From positions 992,001-1,056,000 of the forward strand of contig NZ_OY729424.1 of the NCBI RefSeq assembly GCF_963422335.1: DNA of 64,000 bases. The letters are read 5' to 3'. Position 1 is the stretch's first letter; each line of letters begins with the position of its first letter. Source of the DNA: an uncultured Roseateles sp. (GTDB lineage Bacteria > Pseudomonadota > Gammaproteobacteria > Burkholderiales > Burkholderiaceae_C). The translations under genes and the position numbers were made by a program. Below the pieces are notes generated by a model. It was not told the origin of the DNA and ran no database searches. It saw nothing but the letters and a program-made list of their open reading frames with translations. Positions 35,367 to 44,672 of the stretch are shown piece after piece.

Positions 35367-36452
35367 ATGCCTTCCTTGTTCGACCCGATCCGCCTTGGCG
35401 ATGTAGAACTGTCCAACCGCGTCGTGATGGCGCCGCTGACGCGCAACCGCGCCACCCACCAACTGCCTAACGACCTGCATGTCGAGTACTACCGCCAGCG
35501 CGCCAGCGCTGGCCTGATCATCAGCGAAGGCACGCAGATCAGCCCCGAGGGCCAGGGCTATCTGGACACCCCGGGCATACACACCCCTGAGCAGGTGGCG
35601 GCCTGGCGCAAGGTGACCGATGCCGTGCACGCCGAGGGCGGCCGCATCGCCGTGCAGCTGTGGCATGTGGGCCGCATCTCGCTGAAGGCCTTCCAGCCGG
35701 GCGGCCAGGCGCCGGTGTCGTCGACAGCGAAGCCGGCAACGACCAAGACCTATGCCACTGAAGGCTTCGTCAATGTCGATGCCCCGCGTGCGCTGCGCAC
35801 CGATGAGATCCCGGGCCTGATCCAGTCCTATGTCCACGCCGCCCGCTGCGCGATGGAAGCCGGCTTTGATGCCGTCGAGGTCCATGGCGCCAACGGCTAT
35901 CTGATCGACCAGTTCCTGCGCGACAGCGTCAATGACCGCACGGATGCCTATGGCGGTTCGATTGAAAACCGCGCCCGTCTGCTGATCGAGGTGATGACGG
36001 CCATCTCGGCGGCGATCGGCGCCGGCCGCACCGGTCTGCGCCTGAGCCCGGTCACGCCCAGCAACGATGTCGGCCAGGACAGCAACCCGCAGGCCCTGTT
36101 CAACTACGTCGCCGAGCAACTGGCGCCGCTGAAGCTGGCGTTTTTGCACGTCGTCGAAGGTGCCACCGGCGGCCCGCGCGACGTGGCGCCGTTCGACTTC
36201 GAGGCGATGCGCCGCAAGTTCGGCGGCTCCTGGATGGTCAACAACGGCTACAACCGCGAAATGGCGATGGACGTCGTCACCAAGGGGCTGGCCGATACGG
36301 TCGCCTTCGGCCGTGCCTTCATCAGCAACCCCGACCTGGTGCAGCGCCTGCGCGAGAACAGCGAGTTACAGGAATCGGACCGCGCCACCTACTACGGCGG
36401 CGGCGCCGAAGGCTATGTGGACTACCCGACCCTGGCCCAATCCACCAGCTGA
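35367..36452 (+). CDS. Alkene reductase, Old Yellow Enzyme family (NemA-like)
   Basis: The 361-residue flavoprotein has the OYE barrel start (SLFDPIRLGDVELSNRVVMAPLTRNRA), active-site region VQLWHVGRIS with the H-x-G-R motif and EVHGANGYLIDQFL. It also has the GGSIENRARL motif and FMN-binding GRAFISNPDL. Such enzymes reduce activated C=C bonds, nitrate esters or quinones using NAD(P)H and FMN. ATG 35367 was chosen because it matches the family start and has GAAAGA upstream. It is probably monocistronic: a hairpin repeat follows its stop by four bases. Confidence 0.95.
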   Translation: MPSLFDPIRLGDVELSNRVVMAPLTRNRATHQLPNDLHVEYYRQRASAGLIISEGTQISPEGQGYLDTPGIHTPEQVAAWRKVTDAVHAEGGRIAVQLWHVGRISLKAFQPGGQAPVSSTAKPATTKTYATEGFVNVDAPRALRTDEIPGLIQSYVHAARCAMEAGFDAVEVHGANGYLIDQFLRDSVNDRTDAYGGSIENRARLLIEVMTAISAAIGAGRTGLRLSPVTPSNDVGQDSNPQALFNYVAEQLAPLKLAFLHVVEGATGGPRDVAPFDFEAMRRKFGGSWMVNNGYNREMAMDVVTKGLADTVAFGRAFISNPDLVQRLRENSELQESDRATYYGGGAEGYVDYPTLAQSTS

Positions 36453-36455
36453 AGA

Positions 36456-36501
36456 CAGTCAGTTGGGGCCAGAGCGCTTCGCGGTCTGGCCCGCAATGAC
36501 C
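36456..36501 (+). repeat. Dispersed hairpin repeat, copy 3
   Basis: The most compact copy. Arms GGGCCAGA (36466-36473) and TCTGGCCC (36485-36492) are perfectly paired and an inner GCG-CTTC-type loop closes it. It fills the 48-base gap between the convergent OYE and MOSC genes almost exactly. Confidence 0.87.
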
Positions 36502-37067
36502 TATCGCTTCGAGCGGCTGCGGAACAGCTCGCTGATGCCGACCTCGCGTGGGCCAGGTATCAGCTCGAAGGCCTCGCCGGGCCGCAGCAGGCCCGGTGAG
36601 CGCACGCTCAGGTAGAAGCCGCACCAGCCGCTCTGCGTCATCATCTTGACGGCCTGGTTGAAGCCCATCACCGCGTTGAACTTGAAGCAGGGAAAGCGCG
36701 GTTCGCTGACCGCCAGCTCGCAGCCGGGGAAGCGCAGCACGTCGCCGATCCAGACCTGGTTCTCCAGCAGGCCGCTCAGCGAGAGGTTCTCGCCCATGCT
36801 GCCCGGCGGCAGGTGGGCGTCGGGCTCGGCCGCCCTGGCCTGGGCCCGCACCGTCTGCCAGAACGGGTAGTGCTCCTGCGGATAGGCATAGACCGCCTTG
36901 GCCAGGCCGCCATGCACGCTCAGATCGGCCTGCTCGTCGCCCTCCAGCCCCAGTGCACGCACCTCGACGGGCCCGTCCACCGGGCGCTTGCGTATGCCGG
37001 ACAGCACCGTTTGATCTTGGGCTTGCAGCGCCTGAGCGCGGCCGACATTGATGTGTAGCAGTTTCAT
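36501..37067 (-). CDS. MOSC-domain protein
   Basis: The 188-residue protein has the MOSC pattern: GLEGDEQADLSVHGGLAKAVYAYP, then MGENLSLSGL and the conserved Cys in SEPRFPCFKFN. MOSC domains bind molybdenum or handle sulphur carriers. YiiM-type proteins of this size detoxify N-hydroxylated bases in E. coli, which is the nearest role suggested by size and order of motifs. ATG 37067 was preferred to an upstream TTG. Divergent from pckG with about 320 bp between. Confidence 0.9.
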   Translation of the reverse strand: MKLLHINVGRAQALQAQDQTVLSGIRKRPVDGPVEVRALGLEGDEQADLSVHGGLAKAVYAYPQEHYPFWQTVRAQARAAEPDAHLPPGSMGENLSLSGLLENQVWIGDVLRFPGCELAVSEPRFPCFKFNAVMGFNQAVKMMTQSGWCGFYLSVRSPGLLRPGEAFELIPGPREVGISELFRSRSKR

Positions 37068-37387
37068 CCGGCTGACAAAAATCAAGATTGGGTGACCGAT
37101 CTTACGGTCTCGTCAGCCCCCTGCTGTGGCTTGCATCACCTTATTCCGGAATTGCATGACCCCCGGGGATGCGGTAGTTACGGCGTGGTTACATTGGGGT
37201 GACAATCGCTTCCCCGCCGGACGTTTGGATCAAAAGCGCCCGGGTGGCCGGCCCACAACGCCGGCCAGGCGCCGGACCTGCGCGACCCGCAGCGAAGGCG
37301 GAATTGGGCCAGCCCCGTCAGAGGCGCTCAGCGCCCTCGCCACGAGGCTCGCCCAATTCTGCTTTTTGACATTGATTGGGACTCACC
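37068..37387 (+). promoter_or_regulatory. Intergenic region with structured pckG leader
   Basis: No gene was found in this 320-bp gap. Near pckG, a nested stem-loop has perfect outer arms GAATTGGGC (37301-37309) and GCCCAATTC (37351-37359). An inner stem is GAGGCGC (37321-37327) with GCGCCCTC (37331-37338, one bulge). Five T's at 37363-37367 follow it, and the pckG start is 20 bases further. This has the form of a Rho-independent terminator inside the leader, which suggests attenuation. Further upstream GTTAC recurs at short spacing, a possible operator. Confidence 0.6.
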
Positions 37388-39253
37388 ATGAATCGACCCG
37401 CCATGGAAGGGCTGCGCTTGAACGTGCCCGCCTACGTGAAACACGCCCGCTTGATCGCCTGGGTCGCGGACGTTGCCGCGCTGACCGAGGCCAGCGACGT
37501 CTACTGGTGTGACGGCAGCCAGGCCGAATACGACCGGCTCTGTGCCCAGCTGGTCGAGGCCGGCACCTTCAAGCAGCTGAACCCCAAGCTGCGCGCCAAC
37601 AGCTATCTGGCCTGCAGCGATCCCAGCGATGTGGCGCGGGTTGAAGACCGCACCTACATCTGCTCCGAGCGCAAGGAAGACGCAGGTCCCACCAACAACT
37701 GGATGGCCCCGGCCGAGATGCGCCAGCTGCTGCAGTCGGGTGACAAGGCACTCTTCAAGGGCGCGATGCGCGGCCGTACCCTCTACGTCGTGCCCTTCAG
37801 CATGGGCCCGCTGGGCTCGCCGATCGCCCACATCGGCGTCGAGCTGAGCGACAGCCCCTATGTGGCCGTGAATATGCGCATCATGACCCGCATGGGCCGC
37901 GGCGCACTGGACGTGCTGGGCAATGACGGCGAATTCGTGCCCTGCGTGCACACCGTGGGCGCGCCGCTGGCCGAGGGCCAGAAAGACGTGGCCTGGCCCT
38001 GCAACAGCACCAAGTACATCGTCCACTACCCCGAGACGCACGAGATCTGGTCCTATGGCTCCGGCTACGGCGGCAACGCGCTGCTGGGCAAGAAGTGCTT
38101 CGCGCTGCGCATCGCCTCGACCATGGGTCGCGACCAGGGCTGGTTGGCCGAGCACATGCTGATACTGGGCGTGACCTCGCCCGAAGGCAAGAAGCGCCAC
38201 ATCGCCGCCGCCTTCCCCAGTGCCTGCGGCAAGACCAATTTTGCGATGTTGATTCCGCCCGCAGCCATGTCGGGCTGGAAAGTCACGACCATCGGCGACG
38301 ACATCGCCTGGATCAAGCCGGGTCCCGACGGCCGCCTGTACGCGATCAACCCCGAGGCCGGCTATTTCGGCGTTGCCCCGGGCACCAACACGCTGACCAA
38401 CTTCAACTGCATGGCCAGCCTGACCCGCGACGTGATCTTCACGAACGTGGCGCTGACCGATGACGGCGATGTCTGGTGGGAAGGCATGACCGACACGCCG
38501 CCGGCCCATCTGATCGACTGGCAAGGCAAGGACTGGACGCCGGCCATTGCCAAGGAAACCGGCGCCAAGGCCGCCCACCCGAACGCCCGCTTCACCGTCT
38601 CCGCGATCAACAACCCGGTGCTCGACGCCGAGTGGGACAACCCCGCCGGAGTGGCCATCGACGCTTTCATCTTCGGCGGCCGCCGCTCCACCACGGTGCC
38701 CCTGGTCAGCGAGGCCCGCAATTGGATGGAAGGCGTTTACATGGCGGCCACGATGGGCTCGGAAACGACCGCCGCTGCCGCCGGCCAGCAGGGCGTGGTG
38801 CGCCGCGACCCGTTCGCGATGCTGCCCTTCTGCGGCTACAACATGAGCGACTATTTCCAGCACTGGCTGGACATGGAGCACAAGCTCGAGTCGCTGGGTG
38901 GTCAGCTGCCCAGGATCTTCTGCGTCAACTGGTTCCGCAAGGGCCCGGACGGCAAGTTCGTCTGGCCCGGCTATGGCGAGAACATGCGCGTGCTGAAGTG
39001 GATGCTGGAGCGCGTCGAAGGCACGGGCAAGGCCGAGGAACATCTGTTCGGCCTTAGCCCCGGCTATGGCGATCTGCAGTGGGACGGCCTGGACTTCAGC
39101 CCCGCCCAGTTCGAGCAGGTCACGAGCATCGACAAGGCCGCCTGGAAGGCCGAGCTGGAGTTGCACACGGCCCTGTTCGAGCAACTGAGCCACCACCTGC
39201 CGGTCCAGCTGCAAGCCACCAAGGCCCAGATCGAGGCCCGCTTGGCTGACTGA
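37388..39253 (+). CDS. pckG: Phosphoenolpyruvate carboxykinase (GTP)
   Basis: PckG converts oxaloacetate and GTP to phosphoenolpyruvate, the entry to gluconeogenesis. The 621-residue protein is the GTP-type: PEPCK signature FPSACGKTNFAML (the hypercysteine P-loop) and Mn-binding region GDDIAWIKP. It also has NPEAGYFGVAPGTN and the guanine-contact region FCGYNMSDYFQHWL. Length matches the family. ATG 37388 was taken with GGGA upstream. The leader hairpin implies control after transcription begins. It has its own terminator downstream. Confidence 0.97.
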   Translation: MNRPAMEGLRLNVPAYVKHARLIAWVADVAALTEASDVYWCDGSQAEYDRLCAQLVEAGTFKQLNPKLRANSYLACSDPSDVARVEDRTYICSERKEDAGPTNNWMAPAEMRQLLQSGDKALFKGAMRGRTLYVVPFSMGPLGSPIAHIGVELSDSPYVAVNMRIMTRMGRGALDVLGNDGEFVPCVHTVGAPLAEGQKDVAWPCNSTKYIVHYPETHEIWSYGSGYGGNALLGKKCFALRIASTMGRDQGWLAEHMLILGVTSPEGKKRHIAAAFPSACGKTNFAMLIPPAAMSGWKVTTIGDDIAWIKPGPDGRLYAINPEAGYFGVAPGTNTLTNFNCMASLTRDVIFTNVALTDDGDVWWEGMTDTPPAHLIDWQGKDWTPAIAKETGAKAAHPNARFTVSAINNPVLDAEWDNPAGVAIDAFIFGGRRSTTVPLVSEARNWMEGVYMAATMGSETTAAAAGQQGVVRRDPFAMLPFCGYNMSDYFQHWLDMEHKLESLGGQLPRIFCVNWFRKGPDGKFVWPGYGENMRVLKWMLERVEGTGKAEEHLFGLSPGYGDLQWDGLDFSPAQFEQVTSIDKAAWKAELELHTALFEQLSHHLPVQLQATKAQIEARLAD

Positions 39254-39273
39254 TTGCCTGCAGGCAGACGTAG

Positions 39274-39298
39274 AAAAGCCCGCTCAAAGCGGGCTTTT
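39274..39298. terminator. Bidirectional Rho-independent terminator
   Basis: Perfect 11-bp arms (39274-39284 and 39288-39298) with a CAA loop; the plus strand ends in five T's and the minus strand in a matching T-run. It serves pckG and the convergent small gene. Confidence 0.92.
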
Positions 39299-39318
39299 TC
39301 AATGGCGAACCGAAGCTA

Positions 39319-39558
39319 TCAGTTGCGGCGTGCGTTGGCAGCGCGCAGTTCGGCGGCGAACGACGGCATGCTCATTTCGTACTGGTCGGCCAGGTTCAGC
39401 AGTTCGCGTTCGGCGGCGCGGTCAGCTGCAGCAGCGCGGTAGGCCTTGACGCTGGCCAGCAGGCTCAGCCAGGCGCGGGCGCCGATCGAGGACAGGGAGC
39501 CGCTGTGGCGGACAGCGTGACGAGTGGGGAGACCGAAGGTTTGGGATGCGATGCTCAT
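39319..39558 (-). CDS. Small protein of unknown function (79 aa)
   Basis: A short gene starting at ATG 39558 with AAGGAAA at good distance. It encodes MSIASQTFGLPTRHAVRHSG followed by an Ala-rich helix (AWLSLLASVKAYRAAAADRAAERELLNLADQYEM). The C-terminal helix has alternating charge. It could be a short regulatory or DUF1127-like protein, but no firm match is claimed. Supporting it as a real gene are codon bias, the ribosome site, a shared terminator at its end and a divergent LysR gene. The frame is open upstream to 39753, overlapping the LysR start, which argues for the shorter start. Confidence 0.65.
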   Translation of the reverse strand: MSIASQTFGLPTRHAVRHSGSLSSIGARAWLSLLASVKAYRAAAADRAAERELLNLADQYEMSMPSFAAELRAANARRN

Positions 39559-39637
39559 GGCGTTTCCTTGACTGTTGGGGGACTCTTTTGGAGTCGATGG
39601 CGAGAGTTTAGGGTAAACCCTAGACATAAAGCCAATG

Positions 39638-39678
39638 AAAGATACGCATTGAATGTATAAATAGAACGTATATCTTTT
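39638..39678. promoter_or_regulatory. Dyad in the divergent promoter of the LysR gene and the small gene
   Basis: AAAGATACG (39638-39646) and CGTATATCTTT (39667-39677) form an interrupted inverted repeat in an A+T-rich segment. It ends about 11 bases before the LysR start, consistent with a LysR autoregulatory site. A second small palindrome AGGGT-AA-ACCCT lies just upstream, about 39610-39621. Confidence 0.45.
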
Positions 39679-39688
39679 GGTTCGTCTG

Positions 39689-40659
39689 ATGAACTTCCGC
39701 ACCCTTGATCTGAATCTGCTGCGCGTGTTCGACGCCGTCATGGCCGAGGGCAACCTGACCCGCGCCGCCGAGCGCTTGGCGATGACTCAGCCCGCCGTCA
39801 GCCATGCGCTGAAGCGGCTCAAGGAGGCGATGGGCGAGGACCTGTTCCAGCGCCAGGCCTTTGGCGTCAAGCCGTCCTCCCATGCCGAAAGCCTGTGGCC
39901 CGAGGTGCGCGCGGCGCTGAACCGGCTGCGCCTGGCCCTGGATCCGGCCGATTTCAATCCACAGGTCGACGAGCTGACCGTCCATCTGGCCATGGCGGAT
40001 GCCACCGCCGCCATGCTGCTGCCGCCGCTGATGGTGGAGTTCGAGCGCCTGGGCGTGCTGGCCAATATCCGCGTGCTGCCGCTGACCACGCGGGACCCGC
40101 GCCGGCTGCTGGAGCAGGGCGAGGTCGATTGCGCGCTGGGCTATTTTCCGAACGCGGTGGCCACCCTGACCTCGCAGGCGGGCATGGCGCCCATACGCCA
40201 CCACCGGCTGTACGAGAGCGAATACGTCTGCGTGATGCGCCGCGGCCACCCGCTGGCCAATCAGGAGCTGACGCTGGACGCCTACTGCGCCGCCCGCCAT
40301 CTGCTGGTCAGCTTCTCGGGCCGGGCCCACGGTTTTGTCGATGAGTCGCTGGGCGCGCTGAACCGCAGCCGCCGCATCGTGCTGACGGTGAACCAGTTCT
40401 TCACCGCCGGCCGGGTGGTGGCCCACTCCGACCTGCTGACCGTGCTGCCGGCCTCCTTCATCGAGGCCACCGGCTACAAGAGCGAGCTGATCGAGCGGCC
40501 GCTGCCCATGCCGCTGGCGCGGGTCCACGTCGAGATGCTCTGGCATCTGCGCAATGACGACCATCCGGCCCAGGCCTGGCTGCGCCAGCGCCTGATCGCT
40601 GCCGCCATCAATGCCCAGGCCCTGCCTGCAGCACCCCGTAACCGACGACAATCGGACCT

Positions 40660-40663
<4 letters not shown>
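39689..40663 (+). CDS. LysR-family regulator (NodD/NahR-like)
   Basis: The 324-residue protein starts MNFRTLDLNLLRVFDAVMAEGNLTRAAERLAMTQPAVSHALKRLK, a typical LysR HTH of the NodD/NahR/LinR group (LDLNLLxVFDxxxxExNxTRAA). The effector domain covers about 90-310. Its stop overlaps the start of the YecA-type gene by four bases. It is divergent from the 79-aa gene at 39558. The inducer and target are unknown. Confidence 0.92.
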
Positions 40664-41433
<770 letters not shown>

Positions 41434-41442
41434 CGCCTGAGC

Positions 41443-42228
41443 ATGCGGTTTCAATTGCTGTCCGATCTCCATATGGAGACGGAGCCCTTTGATCCGGTGC
41501 CTGCGCCGGACGCCGAGTTGCTGGTGCTGGCCGGCGACATCGACACCACCTGGGCCAGTCTCGAGCGCTTTCGCGGCTGGCCGGTGCCCATGCTGTTCGT
41601 GCCCGGCAATCACGAGTTCGATGGCCGTGACATCCACGAGGCCCGCGCCGGACTGCGCGAGCTGACGGCGGGTCTCAACATGACGATGCTGGATTTCGAC
41701 AGCTGCGTGCTGACCGACCGTGAAGGCCGGCGCGTGCGCTTTGTCGGCAACACGCGCTGGAGCGATTTCGAGGTTTTCGGCGCCCAGCAGCTGGACCGTG
41801 CGATGCGCGCCGGCGCCTATTTTCAGCGGGTCATGGGGGCGACGCGCCATGGTGCGGTGTTCGACGCCAAGGCCGTGCGGGAGGAGGGGCTGCTGTGCCG
41901 CGACTGGCTGGCCAAGAACCTTGCCGAACCGGCCCAGGGGCGCTGGGATGCGCAGGTCGCGATCACCCATTTCGCGCCCAGCCTGCGTAGCGCCGACAGC
42001 CGCTACGGCAACCAGCCCGGCACGGCGAGTTTCTGCAACAACGACGAGGCGCTACTGCCTCTGGTGGATGTCTGGCTGCACGGCCATCTACATTGTCGGC
42101 ATGACTATCTGTTTGCCCACGGAGGCGGCGCAACGCGGGTGCTCAGCAATGCCAGGGGCCTGTTGCGCAAGGGCGAGGCCGACGGCCATGACCCGCTGAA
42201 AACCTTCGAGGTCTTTGGCGAAAGCTGA
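41443..42228 (+). CDS. Metallophosphoesterase family protein
   Basis: The 261-residue protein shows all five calcineurin-like motifs in order: SDLHME, AGDID, PGNHEFD, ITHFAPS and HGHLH. These bind two metal ions and hydrolyse phosphomono- or diesters. Length and the second-half sequence (SRYGNQPGTASFCNND) resemble small YkuE-type bacterial phosphoesterases of unassigned substrate. It lies nine bases after the YecA-type gene and is probably in the same operon. The stop directly abuts the stop of a small convergent gene at 42229. Confidence 0.92.
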   Translation: MRFQLLSDLHMETEPFDPVPAPDAELLVLAGDIDTTWASLERFRGWPVPMLFVPGNHEFDGRDIHEARAGLRELTAGLNMTMLDFDSCVLTDREGRRVRFVGNTRWSDFEVFGAQQLDRAMRAGAYFQRVMGATRHGAVFDAKAVREEGLLCRDWLAKNLAEPAQGRWDAQVAITHFAPSLRSADSRYGNQPGTASFCNNDEALLPLVDVWLHGHLHCRHDYLFAHGGGATRVLSNARGLLRKGEADGHDPLKTFEVFGES

Positions 42229-42435
42229 TCAGCGCCGCGACAACCAGGACATCGGCGCTTCCTGCTTGTAGGCCTCGACGCCGGCCGCGTCCTTGACCGG
42301 CCAGTAGTCCATTTCCTCGTCGAGGCTGGCCTCCATGCCGAAGGCCGTGCCCAGATCGGCGGGGTCCTGCTCATGCGGCGCGCGCGCGCGGTCCGAGGAG
42401 CGGCGGAACTGGAGCATGGCGGGCAGGAATCTCAT
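42229..42435 (-). CDS. Small hypothetical protein (68 aa)
   Basis: A 68-residue frame (MRFLPAMLQFRRSSDRARAP ... GMEASLDEEMDYWPVKDAAGVEAYKQEA) with normal codon bias and GAGG before ATG 42435. The basic first half and acidic second half give no motif. Its end is directly adjacent to the metallophosphoesterase end. Short proteins of this kind are common in related genomes but unassigned. Confidence 0.6.
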   Translation of the reverse strand: MRFLPAMLQFRRSSDRARAPHEQDPADLGTAFGMEASLDEEMDYWPVKDAAGVEAYKQEAPMSWLSRR

Positions 42436-42738
42436 GGTGGCCTCACTGCGTACAACGGGGGGTGTTTGTAGTTTCGTCCTCGTTGTAAAAAAGTGAACAC
42501 CCCAATTGGGTGGAGAACAACGGATAAATGGGCAAAACGCACACCGTATCCCTAAGCGTGGGGGTGCCGTGGTCCGGCCTTTGCAGCGAGAGCTTCCCGG
42601 TGGTTTGCGCGCCTGCCGCGCGGCGCTTGCGCCTTGTTGCGATTTCGCACCGATTGGGGATGGTGCTCAGGTGTAAACCCTATATGCTGCGCTCCTTGTC
42701 CCGGCTTTGTAACTCTTGGCTTGATCCAACACTTCGCG
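42436..42738. other. Intergenic region upstream of two small genes
   Basis: About 300 bases with no convincing gene. It holds an inverted repeat GGGGTGTT (42459-42466) / AACACCCC (42496-42503) upstream of the minus-strand 68-aa gene and a nearby CCCAATTGGG palindrome (42501-42510). These could be an operator for either flanking small gene. The rest shows nothing clear. Confidence 0.4.
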
Positions 42739-42942
42739 ATGAAGCAGCAGCTCTTCAATTGCCTCACCTGGGGCGTGGTCGGTAGCGCGGTGCTCAGCTC
42801 CGTGTGGCTGGCCGCGAACGTGCCGGTGACGGATCTGCGCGCCGCCAAGCTGATCGACCAGGACACCATCCTGATGCCCCTGCCCACCGAGCCCACCGCT
42901 GCCGGGCCGGCTGCTTCTGCTCCCGGCAACGGGCGACCCTGA
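42739..42942 (+). CDS. Small hypothetical membrane-anchored protein (67 aa)
   Basis: A 67-residue frame beginning MKQQLFNCLTWGVVGSAVLSSVWLAANVPVTDLRAAKLIDQD. It has a hydrophobic N-terminal helix (about residues 9-27) and a Pro/Ala-rich tail. The helix could be a signal anchor. The gene lies convergent to the ArgP-like regulator, seven bases from its stop. Codon bias fits; no family was recognised. Confidence 0.5.
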   Translation: MKQQLFNCLTWGVVGSAVLSSVWLAANVPVTDLRAAKLIDQDTILMPLPTEPTAAGPAASAPGNGRP

Positions 42943-42949
42943 GCCAGGA

Positions 42950-43882
42950 CTATTCCTGCGCCAGGGCTTGGCGCGCACCCTCGGCCAGCGCCCGGCCCAC
43001 CTCGGTCAGCAGGGCCACGCTGGGGCCCTGACCGATGCTGTCGGGCAGCAATTTCCACTGATGCCAGAACAGGGTCACGTCCAGCGTGACCTCGGGCCGC
43101 AGCACCACCAGCGCGCCGCTGGCGATCAGCGGCCTGACCTGCAGCTCCGGTGCCACGCCAATGCCCCAGCCCATCTGCACGGCATGCACATAGGCCTCTG
43201 ATGACGGCACATAGCGTTCCTGCAAAGTTGGCGCACGCAAACCAAAGGCGCGCGAGACCCATTGCACCTGGGTGTCGTCCTTGCGGTTGAAGACCAGGAA
43301 CGGCAGCTGCGAGAAATTGATCGGCGTCAGACCCTCGGGGAAGCGCCGGGCGATCAGCGCCGGGCTGGCCACCGCCGTGTAGCGCATCACCCCCAGCGGT
43401 TGGACCAGGCAGCCGCGCAGGGCCTCGCGCACGGTGCTGACGCAGCCCAGCACGGCGCCCTGGCGCAGCCAGTCGTGGGTGAAATCCTGGTCATCGACGA
43501 CCAGTTCCAGGCCGTAGCCGGCCTGCAGGCCCTGCTGCACCAGGCCATCGAGCGCCGGCAGCACCCAGGTCGCCAGGCTGTCGGCATTGACGGCAATCGG
43601 CAGCCGCTCGATCGCCGTCTGTTGCAGGCCCAGCTCGCGGCCCACATCGCTGCTCAGCGCCTGGATCTGCCGCGCCAGCCGCAGCAGGAGCTTGCCCGGC
43701 TCGGTCAGGCGCAGCGGCCGGGTGCGCACCACCAGCAGCTGGCCGACCTGGGTTTCCAGCGCACGCAGCCGCTGCGACACGGCGCTCTGGGTGATGTTCA
43801 GGCGCTGGGCGGCACGCTCGAAATTGCCCTCGTCGGCCAGGGCCGCCAGGCATTGCAGCGCGGCCAGGTCCAGGTCTTTCAT
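42950..43882 (-). CDS. ArgP/LysG-type LysR regulator of amino-acid export
   Basis: The 310-residue protein is a LysR regulator beginning MKDLDLAALQCLAALADEGNFERAAQRLNITQSAVSQRLRALE. That is the style of the ArgP/IciA/LysG group, which senses lysine or arginine and activates the exporter gene. It is divergent from a LysE/ArgO-type exporter at 43993, with 110 bp between starts, exactly the known argP-argO or lysG-lysE arrangement. Function is therefore inferred from sequence type and position together. The effector residues were not checked. Confidence 0.9.
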   Translation of the reverse strand: MKDLDLAALQCLAALADEGNFERAAQRLNITQSAVSQRLRALETQVGQLLVVRTRPLRLTEPGKLLLRLARQIQALSSDVGRELGLQQTAIERLPIAVNADSLATWVLPALDGLVQQGLQAGYGLELVVDDQDFTHDWLRQGAVLGCVSTVREALRGCLVQPLGVMRYTAVASPALIARRFPEGLTPINFSQLPFLVFNRKDDTQVQWVSRAFGLRAPTLQERYVPSSEAYVHAVQMGWGIGVAPELQVRPLIASGALVVLRPEVTLDVTLFWHQWKLLPDSIGQGPSVALLTEVGRALAEGARQALAQE

Positions 43883-43992
43883 AAGTGCCTCTAATGTTGC
43901 GAGAGAAGTATGAATGTAGCTTCAACAAAGGCGTGAAGCTACCGACAATGCGGGCACTGCCGCCTGTTGCGGCCAAGGCAAGACCTCGCCCC

Positions 43993-44622
43993 ATGGATTC
44001 GCATATCGCCACAGCCGTGACCCAGGGCTGGCTCACCGGAGCCAGCCTGATCATGGCCATTGGCGCGCAGAACGCGCTGGTGCTGCGCCAGGGCCTGCGC
44101 CGCCAGCATGTGGGGCCGGTGGTGCTGCTGTGCAGCCTGTCCGATGTGGCACTGATCTGCCTGGGCGTGTTCGGCCTGGGTGCCGCGATCGCCAGCTCGC
44201 CGCTGGTGATGGAAATCTTCCGCCTCGGCGGCGCCGCCTTTCTTCTCTACTACGCCGCGCGCTCGGCCTGGCGCGCCTGGCAGGGCGCCGACAGCCTGCA
44301 GACCGCTGGCGCTAACCTGGGCCTGCAGGCGGCCCTGGGCGCCGCGGCGACGATGACGTTTCTGAACCCGCACGTCTATCTGGACACCGTCGTGCTGCTG
44401 GGCACAGTCGGTTCGCAGCAGCCGGCCGATCTGCGCTGGGCCTTTGCCAGTGGCGCGAGTCTTGCATCGGTGATGTGGTTCGGATTGCTCGGATTCGGCG
44501 CGGCCGCGGTGGCCACCCCCTTGCAAAAGCCGGTGGTCTGGCGTGTCATCGACGGCTTGATCGCCGTGCTGATGGCCAGCCTGGGCCTGCAACTGCTGAT
44601 GCGCCCGCTGGTGGTGCAGTAG
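43993..44622 (+). CDS. LysE/ArgO-type amino-acid exporter
   Basis: The 209-residue protein has six membrane helices. Its LysE hallmarks are GAQNALVLRQGLRRQHVGPVV early and MTFLNPHVYLDTVVLLG in the centre. Such proteins export lysine, arginine or related basic amino acids, driven by proton or hydroxide gradients. ATG 43993 was chosen; the open frame reaches back to 43885, but the extension has no membrane features. Divergent from the ArgP-like regulator and followed by dadA 50 bp downstream, giving an amino-acid handling cluster. Confidence 0.93.
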   Translation: MDSHIATAVTQGWLTGASLIMAIGAQNALVLRQGLRRQHVGPVVLLCSLSDVALICLGVFGLGAAIASSPLVMEIFRLGGAAFLLYYAARSAWRAWQGADSLQTAGANLGLQAALGAAATMTFLNPHVYLDTVVLLGTVGSQQPADLRWAFASGASLASVMWFGLLGFGAAAVATPLQKPVVWRVIDGLIAVLMASLGLQLLMRPLVVQ

Positions 44623-44672
44623 TCGATCAATCGAAAGAAAGCCGACGGCGCTGCCGTCAGAACGGGAATGCT

